A stretch of 64,000 bases of DNA from positions 62,001 to 126,000 of the forward strand of contig CAVOWW010000021.1 in assembly GCA_963700255.1 (NCBI GenBank). Reading direction: 5' to 3'. The notes below the pieces were generated by a model. The model was not told where the DNA came from. It worked only from the letters and a program-made list of their open reading frames with translations, and did not search any database. The first letter of the stretch is position 1. The number at the start of each line of letters is the position of its first letter. Positions 44,671 through 54,045 of the stretch are shown piece by piece. The position numbers and the translations under genes were made by a program. This stretch comes from UBA10649 sp963700255 (GTDB taxonomy: Bacteria > Actinomycetota > Actinomycetes > S36-B12).

Positions 44671-47157
44671 TGCGCGCGCCCCTGTCGTGGCTCCGCGAGC
44701 TCGTCGAGATCCCGGCCGGGGAGACGGGACGTGACGTCGCCGCCCGCCTGATCCGGGCCGGACTCGAGGTCGAGACCGTCGAGACCGTGGGTGCCGGCGT
44801 CATCGGCGACCTCCTGGTGGGTCGCGTGCTCGAGGTGGAGGAGCTCACCGAGTTCAAGAAGCCGATCCGCTGGTGCCAGGTCGACGTGGGACCGGCGTCC
44901 GGCGGCGTGCGCGGCGTCATCTGCGGTGCCCGCAACTTCGTGGCCGGGGACCTCGTGGTCGTGGCGCTGCCGGGCACCGTCCTGCCCGGCGGCTTCGAGA
45001 TCGCGTCGCGGCCCACGTACGGCAAGGTCTCCGACGGGATGATCTGCTCGGAGCGCGAACTGGCCCTCGGCGACAACCACGACGGGATCATGGTGCTCCC
45101 GGCGGGTGCGGGGGAGCCTGGCGACGATGCCGCCCCGATCATCGGCGTGGGCGACGAGATCCTCGACATCGCGATCACGCCGGACCGCGGCTATGCCCTG
45201 TCCATCCGCGGCATCGCCCGGGAGGCCGCCATCGCTTACGGGCTCTCCTTCGACGACCCGGGAGTCGCCCTGGCCGACCTGCCCGCGCCGCTGGCCGATC
45301 GCGTTCCGCAGGAGTGCGGCACCGAGGACCCGAGCGGGCTGCGACCTGTTCACGATGCGCACCATCGTGGGCTTCGACCCGGCGGCCGCGTCCCCGCTGT
45401 GGATGCAGCGCCGCCTCGTCGCCTGCGGGATGCGCCCGGTGTCGCTGGCTGTCGACGTGACCAACTACGTGATGCTCGAGCTCGGTCAGCCCCTCCACGC
45501 CTACGACATGGACAAGCTGCGGGGCGTCGTCAGGGCGGAGCGGGCGACGGACGGCGAGCCGTTCGAGTCCCTCGACCACGTCCAGCGGGTGCTGACGTCA
45601 GAGGATCTCGTCATCCGTGACGACACGCGGCGTCATCGGCCTGGCGGGCGTCATCGGCGGCCTCCACTCGGAGATCGACGACGACACCACGAGCATCGCC
45701 CTCGAGGCTGCGCACTTCGTCCCCGAGGTCATCGCGCGTGCCGGCCGCCGGCACAAGGTGACCAGCGAGGCCGGCAAGCGCAACGAGCGCGGCGTCGATC
45801 GCGACCTCGCACCCTACGCATCGGCGCGCGCGGCCTCGCTGCTGCTGGAGTTCGGCGGCGGTCACTACGTGGGCATGACGGCGGTCGAGTCCGGCCAGCC
45901 AGTGCAGGTGATCGAGCTGCCGCGAGACCGAGCCGGGCGATGTCGCGGGCATGGCGATCGCTGCGGAGGCCGTCGTGTCGCTGCTGCGGGCGATCGGCTG
46001 CGAGGTCGCCGAGACCGCCGACACGGTGCTGCGGGTCTCGCCGCCCTCATGGCGTCCCGACCTCACCGATGCGATCGACCTGGTCGAGGAGGTCATCCGT
46101 CTCCACGGCTACGACCTGCTCCCGTCGACGCTCCCGGCTGCGCCACTCGGCCGGGGACTGACCCGCGAGCAGAGGCTGCGCCGCCGGGTCGGGATGGTGC
46201 TGGCCGCACGTGGCCTGGTGGAGGTGCTGACGTACCCGTTCGTCGGTCCGGCCGAGCTCGACGCCCTCCGCCTGCCCGCGGACGACGCACGCCGCCGCAC
46301 GCCGCGGCTGGCGAACCCGATGTCGGAGGAGCAGCCGTTCCTGCGTGGCTCGCTGCTCCCTGGTCTGCTCGCCGTCGCCCGGCGCAACGCCAGCCGAGGT
46401 GCGACCGACCTCGCCCTGTTCGAGCTGGGCAGCGTCTTCCTCGGTGAGGTCGCTGCGGAGGCCCCGGTCCGGCCACCCGTGCACCGACGTCCGAGCGACG
46501 CGGAGTGGAGCGGCCTCAACGACCTCCTGCCGGCCCAGCCGACGCATGTCGCGGCGGTGCTCACGGGCAACCGAGAGCCGCAGGGCTGGTGGGGTGCCGC
46601 GCGTCCCGCGTCCTGGTCGGATGCGATCGAGGTGGCCCGGATCGTGGGCGAGGCCTGCGGCCTCGAGCTCGAGGTCTCATCGGGCGATGATCCGGTGCTG
46701 CATCCGGGCCGTTGCGCGCGCCTGTCGATCGACGGCTCCGTCGTGGGTTTCGCCGGTGAGCTGCATCCGCGCGTGATCGAGGCGGGCGGCCTGCCCGACC
46801 GGTCGGCGGCGATGTGGCTCGACCTCGATGCCCTCATCGCGGCGGCCCCGGCTGTGCGCCCCGCGCCCGCCGTGGGCACCCAGCCGCAGGCGAAGGAGGA
46901 CCTGGCGGTCGTCGTGGACCGTGCGGTGCCCGTGGCCGACGTCCAGGCGGCTCTGGTGGCGGGCGCGGGCGACCTGCTCGAGTCGGTGCGGCTGTTCGAC
47001 GTGTACGAGGGCCCGCAGGTGCCGGAGGGCAAGAAGTCACTCGCCTTCGCCCTGCGGTTCCGGGCACCTGACCGCACCCTGGTGCCGCCGAGACCGCGGG
47101 TGCACGCGAGGCAGCCCTCGCCGCCGCGGCCGGCGGTGCGGGGCGATCCTGCGCTGC
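44670..47157 (+). CDS. pheT: Phenylalanine-tRNA ligase beta subunit (at least four apparent frameshifts)
   Basis: PheT binds tRNA-Phe and edits misacylated Tyr. The order of parts is normal: tRNA-binding OB domain (IGDLLVGRVLEVEELTEFKKP; VICGARNFVAGDLVVVALPG), B3/B4 editing domain (AVDVTNYVMLELGQPLHAYD; GVIGLAGVIGG), B5 domain (VSPPSWRPDLTDAIDLVEEV), catalytic-like core (NPMSEEQPFLRGSLLPGLL) and FDX-ACB domain (KEDLAVVVDRAVPVADVQ). The frame changes near 45337, 45629 and 45920 by one extra base each and near 47083 by a missing base. A further change near 47137 is needed to reach the usual end AILR. The 3' end is therefore approximate. Corrected length is about 829 residues, normal for the family. 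Confidence 0.88.
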
Positions 47158-47392
47158 GCCGACCGGGCGGTGGACGCTGCCCGGCGCCGACCGTGTCCGC
47201 GTGCCGACGCTCCGCCGTGCCCGGCCGTGGCTGGCGCGCGTGCTCGCCGGGCCGATGACGCGGGTCCGGCAGAGCCCTTCGTCCCGAGCTGGTCCCGCTG
47301 CAGTACTTCGACGGGTTCGAGCCGCGACCGCTGCACCGGCGGATCTCCAGGTCGTCGAGGAGCCGGACTTCCTCTCCTTCCCGGAGCGGTGA
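47158..47392 (+). pseudogene. Unassigned coding-like remnant between pheT and argC
   Basis: The 235 bases after the expected pheT end look coding but in pieces. One frame reads GADRVRVPTLRRARPWLARVL. Another reads PAEPFVP, a third ELVPLQYFDGFEP, and the first resumes as AAPADLQVVEEPDFLSFPER and stops at TGA 47390-47392. Joined with two or three one-base corrections, these would give a C-terminal part of about 75 residues. I do not recognise the protein. It may be the end of a separate gene cut short by an assembly error, or an unusual extension of pheT. Confidence 0.35.
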
Positions 47393-47408
47393 CACCTACG
47401 ACGACCAT

Positions 47409-47428
47409 GTATACGAATATGCGTATAC
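47409..47428. promoter_or_regulatory. ARG box: probable ArgR operator overlapping the argC promoter
   Basis: GTATACG and CGTATAC form a perfect 7-base inverted repeat around AATATG. The AT-rich site is unlike the surrounding sequence and resembles actinobacterial ArgR sites (two AT-rich half sites, about 20 bases). It covers the first five bases of the -10 box TATACT (47424-47429), so a bound repressor would block RNA polymerase. argR itself lies in the operon it would control. Confidence 0.75.
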
Positions 47429-47429
47429 T
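47424..47429 (+). promoter_or_regulatory. -10 box TATACT of argC, leaderless spacing
   Basis: TATACT ends 6 bases before ATG 47436. No ribosome binding site lies between. It is the best -10 match of the window and is shared with the ARG box. Confidence 0.65.
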
Positions 47430-47435
47430 CCGTCC

Positions 47436-48464
47436 ATGATCAGGGCATCGGTCGCCGGCGCATCCGGCTACGCGGGTGGGGAGCTGCTGCGGCTGATCGC
47501 GGCGCACCCCGACATCGAGCTGGCGGCACTGGCCGCCGGCGGCCGCGCGGGCGAGCAGCTGGCCGCCGTCCACCCGAACCTCGCCGGCCTGGGGGAGCGG
47601 ATGCTCGTCGAGACGGACCCGGCCACGCTGGCCGACGCCGACGTCGTGTTCCTCGCGCTGCCGCACGGGGAGTCCGCGGCCATCGTGGCCGAGCTGCCCG
47701 CCGGCCTCCCAGTCGTCGACCTCGGTGCGGACTTCCGCCTCCGGGATGCCAGCGCATGGGGCCGCTACTACGGGGGGTCGCACGCGGGGGCCTGGACCTA
47801 CGGGATGCCCGAGCTGCCGGGGCAGCGTGACGCCATCCGCGCGTCCCGTCGGGTCGCGAATCCCGGCTGCTACGCGACCGCCGTCGCACTGGCCCTTGCG
47901 CCCGTGCTCGCCGCCGGCCTCGCCGAGGCTCGCGACGTCGTCGTGGTCGCGGCGTCGGGCACGTCGGGTGCCGGCCGGAAGGCGTCGGACGCGCTCCTGG
48001 CCTCCCAGGTGATGGGCTCGATGTCGGCCTACAAGGTCGGCGGCGTGCATCAGCACACGCCGGAGATGGAGCAGTCCCTCGGCGACGTGGCCGGTCAGCG
48101 GGTGACGCTGTCCTTCACGCCGCTGCTGGCGCCCATGCCCCGCGGCATCGTGGCCACCTGCACCGCGGCTGCAGCGGAGGGTGCGAGCGAGGCCGAGGTC
48201 CGGCAGGCTCTCGTCTCCGCCTACGCCGACGAGCCGTTCGTGCACGTGCTTCCTCCGGGCGCCTGGCCGCAGACCAGCTCGGTGGCGGGCAGCAACGCGG
48301 TCCACCTGCAGTGCGCGCTCGACGAGCATGCAGGGCGGGTCGTCGTCGTCAGCGCCATCGACAACCTCGGCAAGGGCGCTGCCGGACAGGCTCTCCAGAA
48401 CGCCAACCTCATCCTCGGACTCGATGAGCAGTCGGGCCTCAGCGCGAACGGAGTCGCCCCATGA
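47436..48464 (+). CDS. argC: N-acetyl-gamma-glutamyl-phosphate reductase
   Basis: ArgC reduces acetylglutamyl phosphate with NADPH, the third step of arginine synthesis. The 342-residue protein has the NADP motif ASVAGASGYAGGELLRLI, the catalytic Cys in VANPGCYATAVALAL, and VAASGTSGAGRKASDALLAS followed by VGGVHQHTPEMEQ. It begins the arg operon and overlaps argJ by 4 bases. Confidence 0.95.
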   Translation: MIRASVAGASGYAGGELLRLIAAHPDIELAALAAGGRAGEQLAAVHPNLAGLGERMLVETDPATLADADVVFLALPHGESAAIVAELPAGLPVVDLGADFRLRDASAWGRYYGGSHAGAWTYGMPELPGQRDAIRASRRVANPGCYATAVALALAPVLAAGLAEARDVVVVAASGTSGAGRKASDALLASQVMGSMSAYKVGGVHQHTPEMEQSLGDVAGQRVTLSFTPLLAPMPRGIVATCTAAAAEGASEAEVRQALVSAYADEPFVHVLPPGAWPQTSSVAGSNAVHLQCALDEHAGRVVVVSAIDNLGKGAAGQALQNANLILGLDEQSGLSANGVAP

Positions 48465-49627
48465 CCGTCACCAGCCCCCGCGGCTTCCGGGCGGCGGGCG
48501 TCACTGCCGGCATCAAGGCATCAGGCCGGCCCGACGTGGCGCTCGTCGTCAACGACGGACCCCTCGACGTGGCTGCGGCGGTGTTCACCGGCAACCGGTT
48601 CAAGGCCGCCCCGGTGCTGTGGTCCCAGCAGGCGGTGGCCGACGGTCGCCTGCGCGCTGTCGTGCTCAACTCCGGTGGTGCGAACGCCTGCACCGGCCCT
48701 GACGGCTTCGCCGACACCCACCGCACCGCGGAACACGTGGCTCAGGTGCTCACCGGCGCCGGCAGCGAGACGGGACCGGGCGACGTGGGCGTGTGCTCGA
48801 CGGGGCTCATCGGCGAGCGACTGCCGATGGCGCTGCTCCTCTCGGGTGTCGACGCTGCCGCCGCGGCGCTGTCCGCGGACGGTGGTCCCGAGGCGGCCGT
48901 CGCCATCATGACCACGGACACCGTGCCGAAGACCGCCAGCATCAGCGTCGACGGGTTCACCGTCGGCGGCATCGCCAAGGGCGCGGGGATGCTCGCCCCC
49001 GCCCTGGCCACGATGCTGGTCGTCGTCACGACCGATGCCGTGATGACGGCGGAGCAGGCTGACGATGCCCTGCGGCTCGCGACGGGCCTGACCTTCGACC
49101 GCATCGACTCGGATGGCTGCATGAGCACCAACGACACAGTGCTCCTCCTGGCGAGCGGGGCATCCGGGGTCACACCGCCTCCGAACGTGCTCGCGGAAGC
49201 CGTCACTGCGGTGTGCGCCGACCTGGCCCGGCAGCTCATCGCTGATGCCGAGGGCGCATCGAAGGACATCGAGATCGTCGTCGAGGGAGCCGGGAGCACC
49301 GCCGACGCGCTGGAGGTCGGCCGTGCGGTGTCGCGCAGCAACCTGCTGAAGTGCGCCATCCACGGCGAGGACCCGAACTGGGGGCGGGTGCTCTCGGCGA
49401 TCGGCACGACGGCCGCCACCTTCGAGGCGGATGCCGTCGACGTGGCCATCAACGGCGTGTGGGTCTGTCGCGGGGGTGGGATCGGCGAGTCCCGCGACCT
49501 CGTGGACATGTCCGGGCGCGAGGTGCGCATCTCGGTCGCGCTGAACGCCGGCGCGGCGTCCGCGACCATCTGGACCAACGACCTGACGGCCGAGTACGTC
49601 CACGAGAACTCCGCCTACGCGACCTGA
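48461..49627 (+). CDS. argJ: Glutamate N-acetyltransferase / amino-acid acetyltransferase
   Basis: ArgJ recycles the acetyl group from acetylornithine to glutamate; bifunctional forms also use acetyl-CoA. The 388-residue protein has NSGGANACTGPDG, the self-cleavage site KGAGMLAPALATML in which the Thr of ATM becomes the new N-terminal nucleophile, SDGCMSTNDTVLLLASGAS and EDPNWGRVLSAIG. It overlaps argC by 4 bases. Presence of argJ suggests the cyclic pathway, so an argE is not needed. Confidence 0.95.
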   Translation: MTVTSPRGFRAAGVTAGIKASGRPDVALVVNDGPLDVAAAVFTGNRFKAAPVLWSQQAVADGRLRAVVLNSGGANACTGPDGFADTHRTAEHVAQVLTGAGSETGPGDVGVCSTGLIGERLPMALLLSGVDAAAAALSADGGPEAAVAIMTTDTVPKTASISVDGFTVGGIAKGAGMLAPALATMLVVVTTDAVMTAEQADDALRLATGLTFDRIDSDGCMSTNDTVLLLASGASGVTPPPNVLAEAVTAVCADLARQLIADAEGASKDIEIVVEGAGSTADALEVGRAVSRSNLLKCAIHGEDPNWGRVLSAIGTTAATFEADAVDVAINGVWVCRGGGIGESRDLVDMSGREVRISVALNAGAASATIWTNDLTAEYVHENSAYAT

Positions 49628-49637
49628 GGATGACGAC

Positions 49638-50528
49638 ATGACCGACCTGACGAACGCCTCCGCCAAGGCGGCGGTCCTCGCGGAGGCGCTGCCGTGGCTG
49701 GAGCGGCTCCACGACACGACCGTCGTGGTCAAGTACGGCGGCAACGCCATGACCGACGACGCCCTCAAGGCGAGCTTCGCCGAGGACATCGTGTTCCTGC
49801 GGCTCGCCGGCCTCCGCCCGGTGGTCGTGCATGGCGGCGGTCCCCAGATCAGCGCGATGCTCGGCCGGCTGGGAGTGGACTCCGAGTTCAAGGGCGGGCT
49901 GCGCGTGACGACGCCAGAGGTCATGGACATCGTGGGGATGGTCCTCGTCGGCCAGGTCCAGCGAGAGCTGGTCGGCCTGATCAACGAGCACGGACCGTAC
50001 GCCGTCGGGATGTCGGGCGAGGACGCGCACCTGTTCACCGCGGAGCGGCGTGACGCGATGGTCGCTGGCGAGCCCGTGGACATCGGCCAGGTGGGCGACG
50101 TCGTCGACGTCCGTCCGGACTTCGTCACGCGGCTGCTCGACGATGGGCTGATCCCGGTGGTGTCCACGGTGGCTCGGGATGGCGAGGGCGTGTCGTACAA
50201 CGTCAACGCCGACACGGCGGCGGCCGCATTGGCGATCGCGCTGGGGGCCGAGAAGCTCGTCGTGCTGACGGATGTCGAGGGCCTCTATGCCGACTGGCCC
50301 AACCTCGACTCCATCATCCGGACCATCGGTGCCGAGCGGCTGCGCGACCTGCTCCCGACCCTCGAGAGCGGGATGGTGCCCAAGATGGAGGCCTGCCTGC
50401 GTGCGGTCGACGGGGGAGTGCCGCGCGCCCATGTGATCGATGGCCGGATCCCGCACTGCGTGCTCCTGGAGGTCTTCACGGACTCCGGCGTGGGCACGAT
50501 GGTGCTGCCCGAGGAGGTCGTGTCGTGA
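49638..50528 (+). CDS. argB: Acetylglutamate kinase
   Basis: ArgB phosphorylates N-acetylglutamate, the usual point of arginine feedback. The 296-residue protein has VVKYGGNAMTDDALKASFAEDI, VVVHGGGPQISAMLGRLG, NVNADTAAAALAIALGAEKLVVLTDVEGLY and VPKMEACLRAVDGGV. There is no long N-terminal helix of the kind most strongly tied to arginine inhibition, but the first 20 residues could form a short one. The gap to argJ is 10 bases with a weak site (gaggatgac). Confidence 0.95.
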   Translation: MTDLTNASAKAAVLAEALPWLERLHDTTVVVKYGGNAMTDDALKASFAEDIVFLRLAGLRPVVVHGGGPQISAMLGRLGVDSEFKGGLRVTTPEVMDIVGMVLVGQVQRELVGLINEHGPYAVGMSGEDAHLFTAERRDAMVAGEPVDIGQVGDVVDVRPDFVTRLLDDGLIPVVSTVARDGEGVSYNVNADTAAAALAIALGAEKLVVLTDVEGLYADWPNLDSIIRTIGAERLRDLLPTLESGMVPKMEACLRAVDGGVPRAHVIDGRIPHCVLLEVFTDSGVGTMVLPEEVVS

Positions 50529-51712
50529 CCGGATGGCAGGAGCGGTGGCAGGGCGCGCTCATGGACAACTACGGCACACCGCCCCTGATGCTCGTCCGCG
50601 GATGCGGCGCGCGGGTGTGGGACGTCGACGGCACCGAGTACATCGACCTCCTGGCCGGCATCGCCGTCAATGCTCTCGGGCACGGCGACGTGCGACTGGT
50701 CGATGCGGTGAGCCGGCAGCTGTCGACACTCGGGCACACCAGCAACCTCGTCGCGACGGAACCGCCCATCGCGCTGGCCGAGCGACTCGTCTCCCTGTTC
50801 GGGGACCCTGCCGCCCGCGTCTTCTTCTGCAACTCCGGCGCTGAGGCCAACGAGGCTGCGTTCAAGCTCGCCCGGCTCACCGGCCGCACGCACATGGTGG
50901 TCGCGCAGAGCAGCTTCCACGGCCGGACGATGGGCGCGCTCGCCCTCACCGCGCAGCCGTCGAAGCAGGACCCGTTCCGCCCGCTGCCCGGCGACGTGAC
51001 ACCCGTTCCCTACGGCGACGTCGAAGCACTGAGCGCCGCGGTCGGCCCCCACACGGCAGCCATCGTGCTGGAGCCCATCCAGGGCGAGGGCGGCGTCATC
51101 GTTCCCCCGGCGGGCTACCTGGCCGCCGCCCGCCGGATCGCGGACGACACGGGAGCGCTGCTCGTCCTGGACGAGGTCCAGACCGGCATCGGCCGCACCG
51201 GCACCTGGTTCGCCCACCAGCACGAGGGCGTGCGACCCGATGTCATGACCCTCGCCAAGGGGCTCGGCGGAGGGCTGCCGATCGGCGCGTGCCTGGCTAC
51301 CGGGCGTGCCGCCGCGCTGTTCGCGCCGGGATCCCACGGGTCGACGTTCGGAGGCAACCCGGTCTCGTGCGCTGCGGCCCTCGCCGTCATCGATGCCATC
51401 ACGGAGGACGGGCTCCTCGATCGCGCCGTCGAGGTGCACGGCCTGCTCGCCACCGGCCTCGTCGAGCGGTCGCACGGAGTCGTCACCCATGTGCGTGGCC
51501 GAGGCCTCCTCATCGCGGCGGCCGTTGCCGGGCCGCCAGCCGCGGACGTGGAGCGGGCGGCCCGCGCTCGGGGCCTGATCGTCAACGCAGTCTCGCCGGA
51601 CGCGATCCGGCTCGCGCCGCCCCTCACCATCGCGGACGAGGACGTCGCCGACGCGCTGGACCGGTGGGACGCCGCCTGCGCGACCGTCGCCATGGCGATG
51701 ACATCCCCGTGA
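50525..51712 (+). CDS. argD: Acetylornithine aminotransferase
   Basis: ArgD makes acetylornithine from the semialdehyde and glutamate using PLP. The 395-residue class III aminotransferase has NSGAEANEAAFKLAR, HGRTMGALALTAQPSKQDPF, LLVLDEVQTGIGRTGTWFAHQ, and the PLP lysine in PDVMTLAKGLGGGLPIGA. It overlaps argB and argR by 4 bases each. argF, which often follows argD, is absent; the same is true in Streptomyces coelicolor, where argCJBD is followed by argR. Confidence 0.94.
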   Translation: MTGWQERWQGALMDNYGTPPLMLVRGCGARVWDVDGTEYIDLLAGIAVNALGHGDVRLVDAVSRQLSTLGHTSNLVATEPPIALAERLVSLFGDPAARVFFCNSGAEANEAAFKLARLTGRTHMVVAQSSFHGRTMGALALTAQPSKQDPFRPLPGDVTPVPYGDVEALSAAVGPHTAAIVLEPIQGEGGVIVPPAGYLAAARRIADDTGALLVLDEVQTGIGRTGTWFAHQHEGVRPDVMTLAKGLGGGLPIGACLATGRAAALFAPGSHGSTFGGNPVSCAAALAVIDAITEDGLLDRAVEVHGLLATGLVERSHGVVTHVRGRGLLIAAAVAGPPAADVERAARARGLIVNAVSPDAIRLAPPLTIADEDVADALDRWDAACATVAMAMTSP

Positions 51713-52221
51713 CGTCGTCGGGCGGGTCCCCGCGCACCGCGACGGCACGGCGGGCCCGGATAGCCGCGCTGGTCAGCGCGCACGCCGTCGGGTCGCAGGA
51801 GGAGCTCGGGCAGCTGCTGGCGGAGGAGGGGATCCACGTCACGCAGGCGACGCTGTCGCGCGACCTCGTCGCCATCGGCGCCTCGAAGGCGATCGATGAC
51901 GACGGCCACCTGCACTACTCCCTCGCCGAGGGCGCGGCCACCGACACCACGATCCCCGTCGCCGGCACCGACGCGACCCTGGCTCGAGTAGCCAACGAGC
52001 TTCTCGTCCGCGCCGAGGCGGCCGGGACCATCGCCGTGCTCCACACGCCACCGGGTGCCGCCCAGTTCTTCGCGGGCCATCTCGACCGCAGCATGGCCTT
52101 CGACACCGTGGGCACCGTCGCCGGCGACGACACCGTGATCATCGTCATGCGCACGCCCGAGGAGGCGATCGAGCTGTGCAATACCCTGCTGCGGATGGCG
52201 GACCAGAGGAGAACCCCGTGA
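51709..52221 (+). CDS. argR: Arginine repressor
   Basis: ArgR is a hexameric repressor that binds ARG boxes when arginine is bound. The 170-residue protein has an N-terminal winged helix (RARIAALVSAHAVGSQEELGQLLAEEGIHVTQATLSRDLVAIGASK) and a C-terminal arginine-binding and hexamer domain (AGTIAVLHTPPGAAQFFAGHLDR; VGTVAGDDTVIIVMRTPEEA). GTG start overlaps argD by 4 bases; the stop overlaps argH by 4. The probable operator is at the head of this same operon. Confidence 0.94.
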   Translation: MTSSGGSPRTATARRARIAALVSAHAVGSQEELGQLLAEEGIHVTQATLSRDLVAIGASKAIDDDGHLHYSLAEGAATDTTIPVAGTDATLARVANELLVRAEAAGTIAVLHTPPGAAQFFAGHLDRSMAFDTVGTVAGDDTVIIVMRTPEEAIELCNTLLRMADQRRTP

Positions 52222-53660
52222 CACAGCCCGAGCCGCCCTCTGGGCCCGCTCCAGACGTCGCTGCGCCGACTCGTCTGTGGGGCGGCCGATTCGCCGAGGG
52301 TCCCTCGGACGCCATGGCTGCACTCAGCCTCTCCACGCACTTCGACTGGCGGCTGGCCCCGTACGACGTGCAGCAGACCCGCGCGCACGCGAGGGTGCTG
52401 CACCGGGCCGGCCTGCTGGCGGATGCCGAGCTCATGGCGGTGACGACCGCCCTGGACGAGCTCGCCGCGGAGATCGCCGCTGGCACCTTCGCGCCGGTCC
52501 CGGCAGACGAGGACGTCCACACCGCGGTCGAGCGCGGCCTGATCGAGCGCCTCGGCGACCTCGGCGGCAAGCTGCGCGCAGGGCGGAGCCGCAACGACCA
52601 GGTCTCCACGGACTTCCGGATGTACCTGCGCGATCACGTCAGGCGGATCGTCGCAGCGGTGACGGACCTGCAGGAGGCGCTCCTCGCCCAGGCCGAGGCG
52701 CACGTCGACACCTACTCACCGGGGTTCACGCATCTGCAGCACGCGCAGCCGGTGTCCTTCGGGCACGAGCTCGCCAAGCACGTGCACGCCCTCGGACGCG
52801 ACGTCGAACGGCTCGCGGACTGGGACCGTCGGGCCGCCCGCTCGCCCCTGGGTGCGGGGGCGCTCGCAGGGTCGAGTCTGGGACTCGATCCGCAGGCGGT
52901 AGCCCTCGACCTCGGCTTCGAGGAGGCCCTCGGCAACTCGATCGACGCCACGAGCGACCGCGACTGGGTGGCGGAGTTCCTCTTCGCCGCCGCGATGATC
53001 GGCGTGCACCTCTCGCGGATGGGCGAGGAGGTCATCCTGATGTCCTCCCGTGAGTTCGGGTGGGCCCGCCTCGACGACGCGTGGTCGACAGGATCGTCGA
53101 TCATGCCGCAGAAGAAGAATCCGGACGTGGCCGAGCTGGCGCGCGGCAAGTCCGGACGGCTCATCGGGAACCTCACGGGACTGCTCGCCACGCTGAAGGG
53201 CCTGCCCTTCGGCTACAACCGCGACCTGCAGGAGGACAAGGAGCCGGTGTTCGACACCGTCGAGCAGCTGCTGCTCGTGCTGCCGGCCATGACCGGGATG
53301 ATCGCGACCCTGCGCTTCGACACCGCTCGGATGGCCGCGTCCGCGCCCGAGGGTTTCGCGCTGGCGACCGACATCGCCGAGTGGCTGGTGCGCAACGGAG
53401 TGCCCTTCCGCGAGGCCCATGAGATCGCCGGCGCGAGCGTGCGGGTGGCCGAGGATCGCGGCATCGAGCTCTGGGACCTCACGGATGACGACCTGGCCGC
53501 CCTGTCGTCGCACCTGTCGCCGGACGTTCGCGAGGTGCTGACCGTTCGCGGCTCACTGGACTCGCGGTCCGCCTTCGGCGGCACTGCGCCGGTCAGGGTC
53601 GCCGAGCAGCTCGCCGCGCTGCGCGGCCAGGTCGAGTCCCAGCGACGGACGTGGTCGTAG
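52218..53660 (+). CDS. argH: Argininosuccinate lyase
   Basis: ArgH splits argininosuccinate to arginine and fumarate. The 480-residue protein has LWGGRFAEGPSDAMAALSLSTHFDWRLAPYD, RSRNDQVSTDFRMYLRDHV, HLQHAQPVSFGHELAKHV, and the superfamily signature SSIMPQKKNPDVAELARGKSG. GTG start chosen at 52218 from the argR overlap. argG is not in the window. argH ends the operon. Confidence 0.94.
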   Translation: MTQPEPPSGPAPDVAAPTRLWGGRFAEGPSDAMAALSLSTHFDWRLAPYDVQQTRAHARVLHRAGLLADAELMAVTTALDELAAEIAAGTFAPVPADEDVHTAVERGLIERLGDLGGKLRAGRSRNDQVSTDFRMYLRDHVRRIVAAVTDLQEALLAQAEAHVDTYSPGFTHLQHAQPVSFGHELAKHVHALGRDVERLADWDRRAARSPLGAGALAGSSLGLDPQAVALDLGFEEALGNSIDATSDRDWVAEFLFAAAMIGVHLSRMGEEVILMSSREFGWARLDDAWSTGSSIMPQKKNPDVAELARGKSGRLIGNLTGLLATLKGLPFGYNRDLQEDKEPVFDTVEQLLLVLPAMTGMIATLRFDTARMAASAPEGFALATDIAEWLVRNGVPFREAHEIAGASVRVAEDRGIELWDLTDDDLAALSSHLSPDVREVLTVRGSLDSRSAFGGTAPVRVAEQLAALRGQVESQRRTWS

Positions 53661-53676
53661 TCCGGGAGCGCTGCCC

Positions 53677-54045
53677 GTGAGCCGGGCCGGGGTCCTCGTC
53701 GCCCGTGCTGCCTTCGTCGGCTTCGTCGTCGTCATCGCCTGGGCCTCGCTCGTGCGCCCGGAGGAGATCCCCGTGGAGCCGGCGGTGTCGGACAAGGTGA
53801 TGCACGCCGTCGGATACGCGCTCCTGGGTGCGCTCGCGGTGGCGAGTGGCCTGCGCTGGCCGGCCGCCGTCGCCCTTGTCGTCGGGATCGGCCTCGTCCT
53901 GGAGGTCGCGCAGCGGATGACGGGGTACCGGAGCTTCGAGTGGGCCGACCTGGCTGCCGATGCCGCAGGTGCGCTGCTCGGGGCCCTGCTCGTGACGGCC
54001 GCTGCCCGATGGCTCGCTGGACGGGAGCTCAGGCCGTCTTCGTGA
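53677..54045 (+). CDS. VanZ-like small membrane protein
   Basis: The 122-residue protein has three or four hydrophobic segments. DKVMHAVGYALLGALAVA, GIGLVLEVAQRMTGYRSFEWADLAADAAGALLGALLV is the pattern of VanZ-like proteins, with a conserved His in the first helix and the E..Q and D..D residues later. The role of most such proteins is unknown; a few are linked to glycopeptide tolerance, but nothing here points to that. GTG start 16 bases after argH, so it could share the arg transcript. The 3' end overlaps the convergent secreted-protein gene by 17 bases. Confidence 0.7.
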   Translation: MSRAGVLVARAAFVGFVVVIAWASLVRPEEIPVEPAVSDKVMHAVGYALLGALAVASGLRWPAAVALVVGIGLVLEVAQRMTGYRSFEWADLAADAAGALLGALLVTAAARWLAGRELRPSS

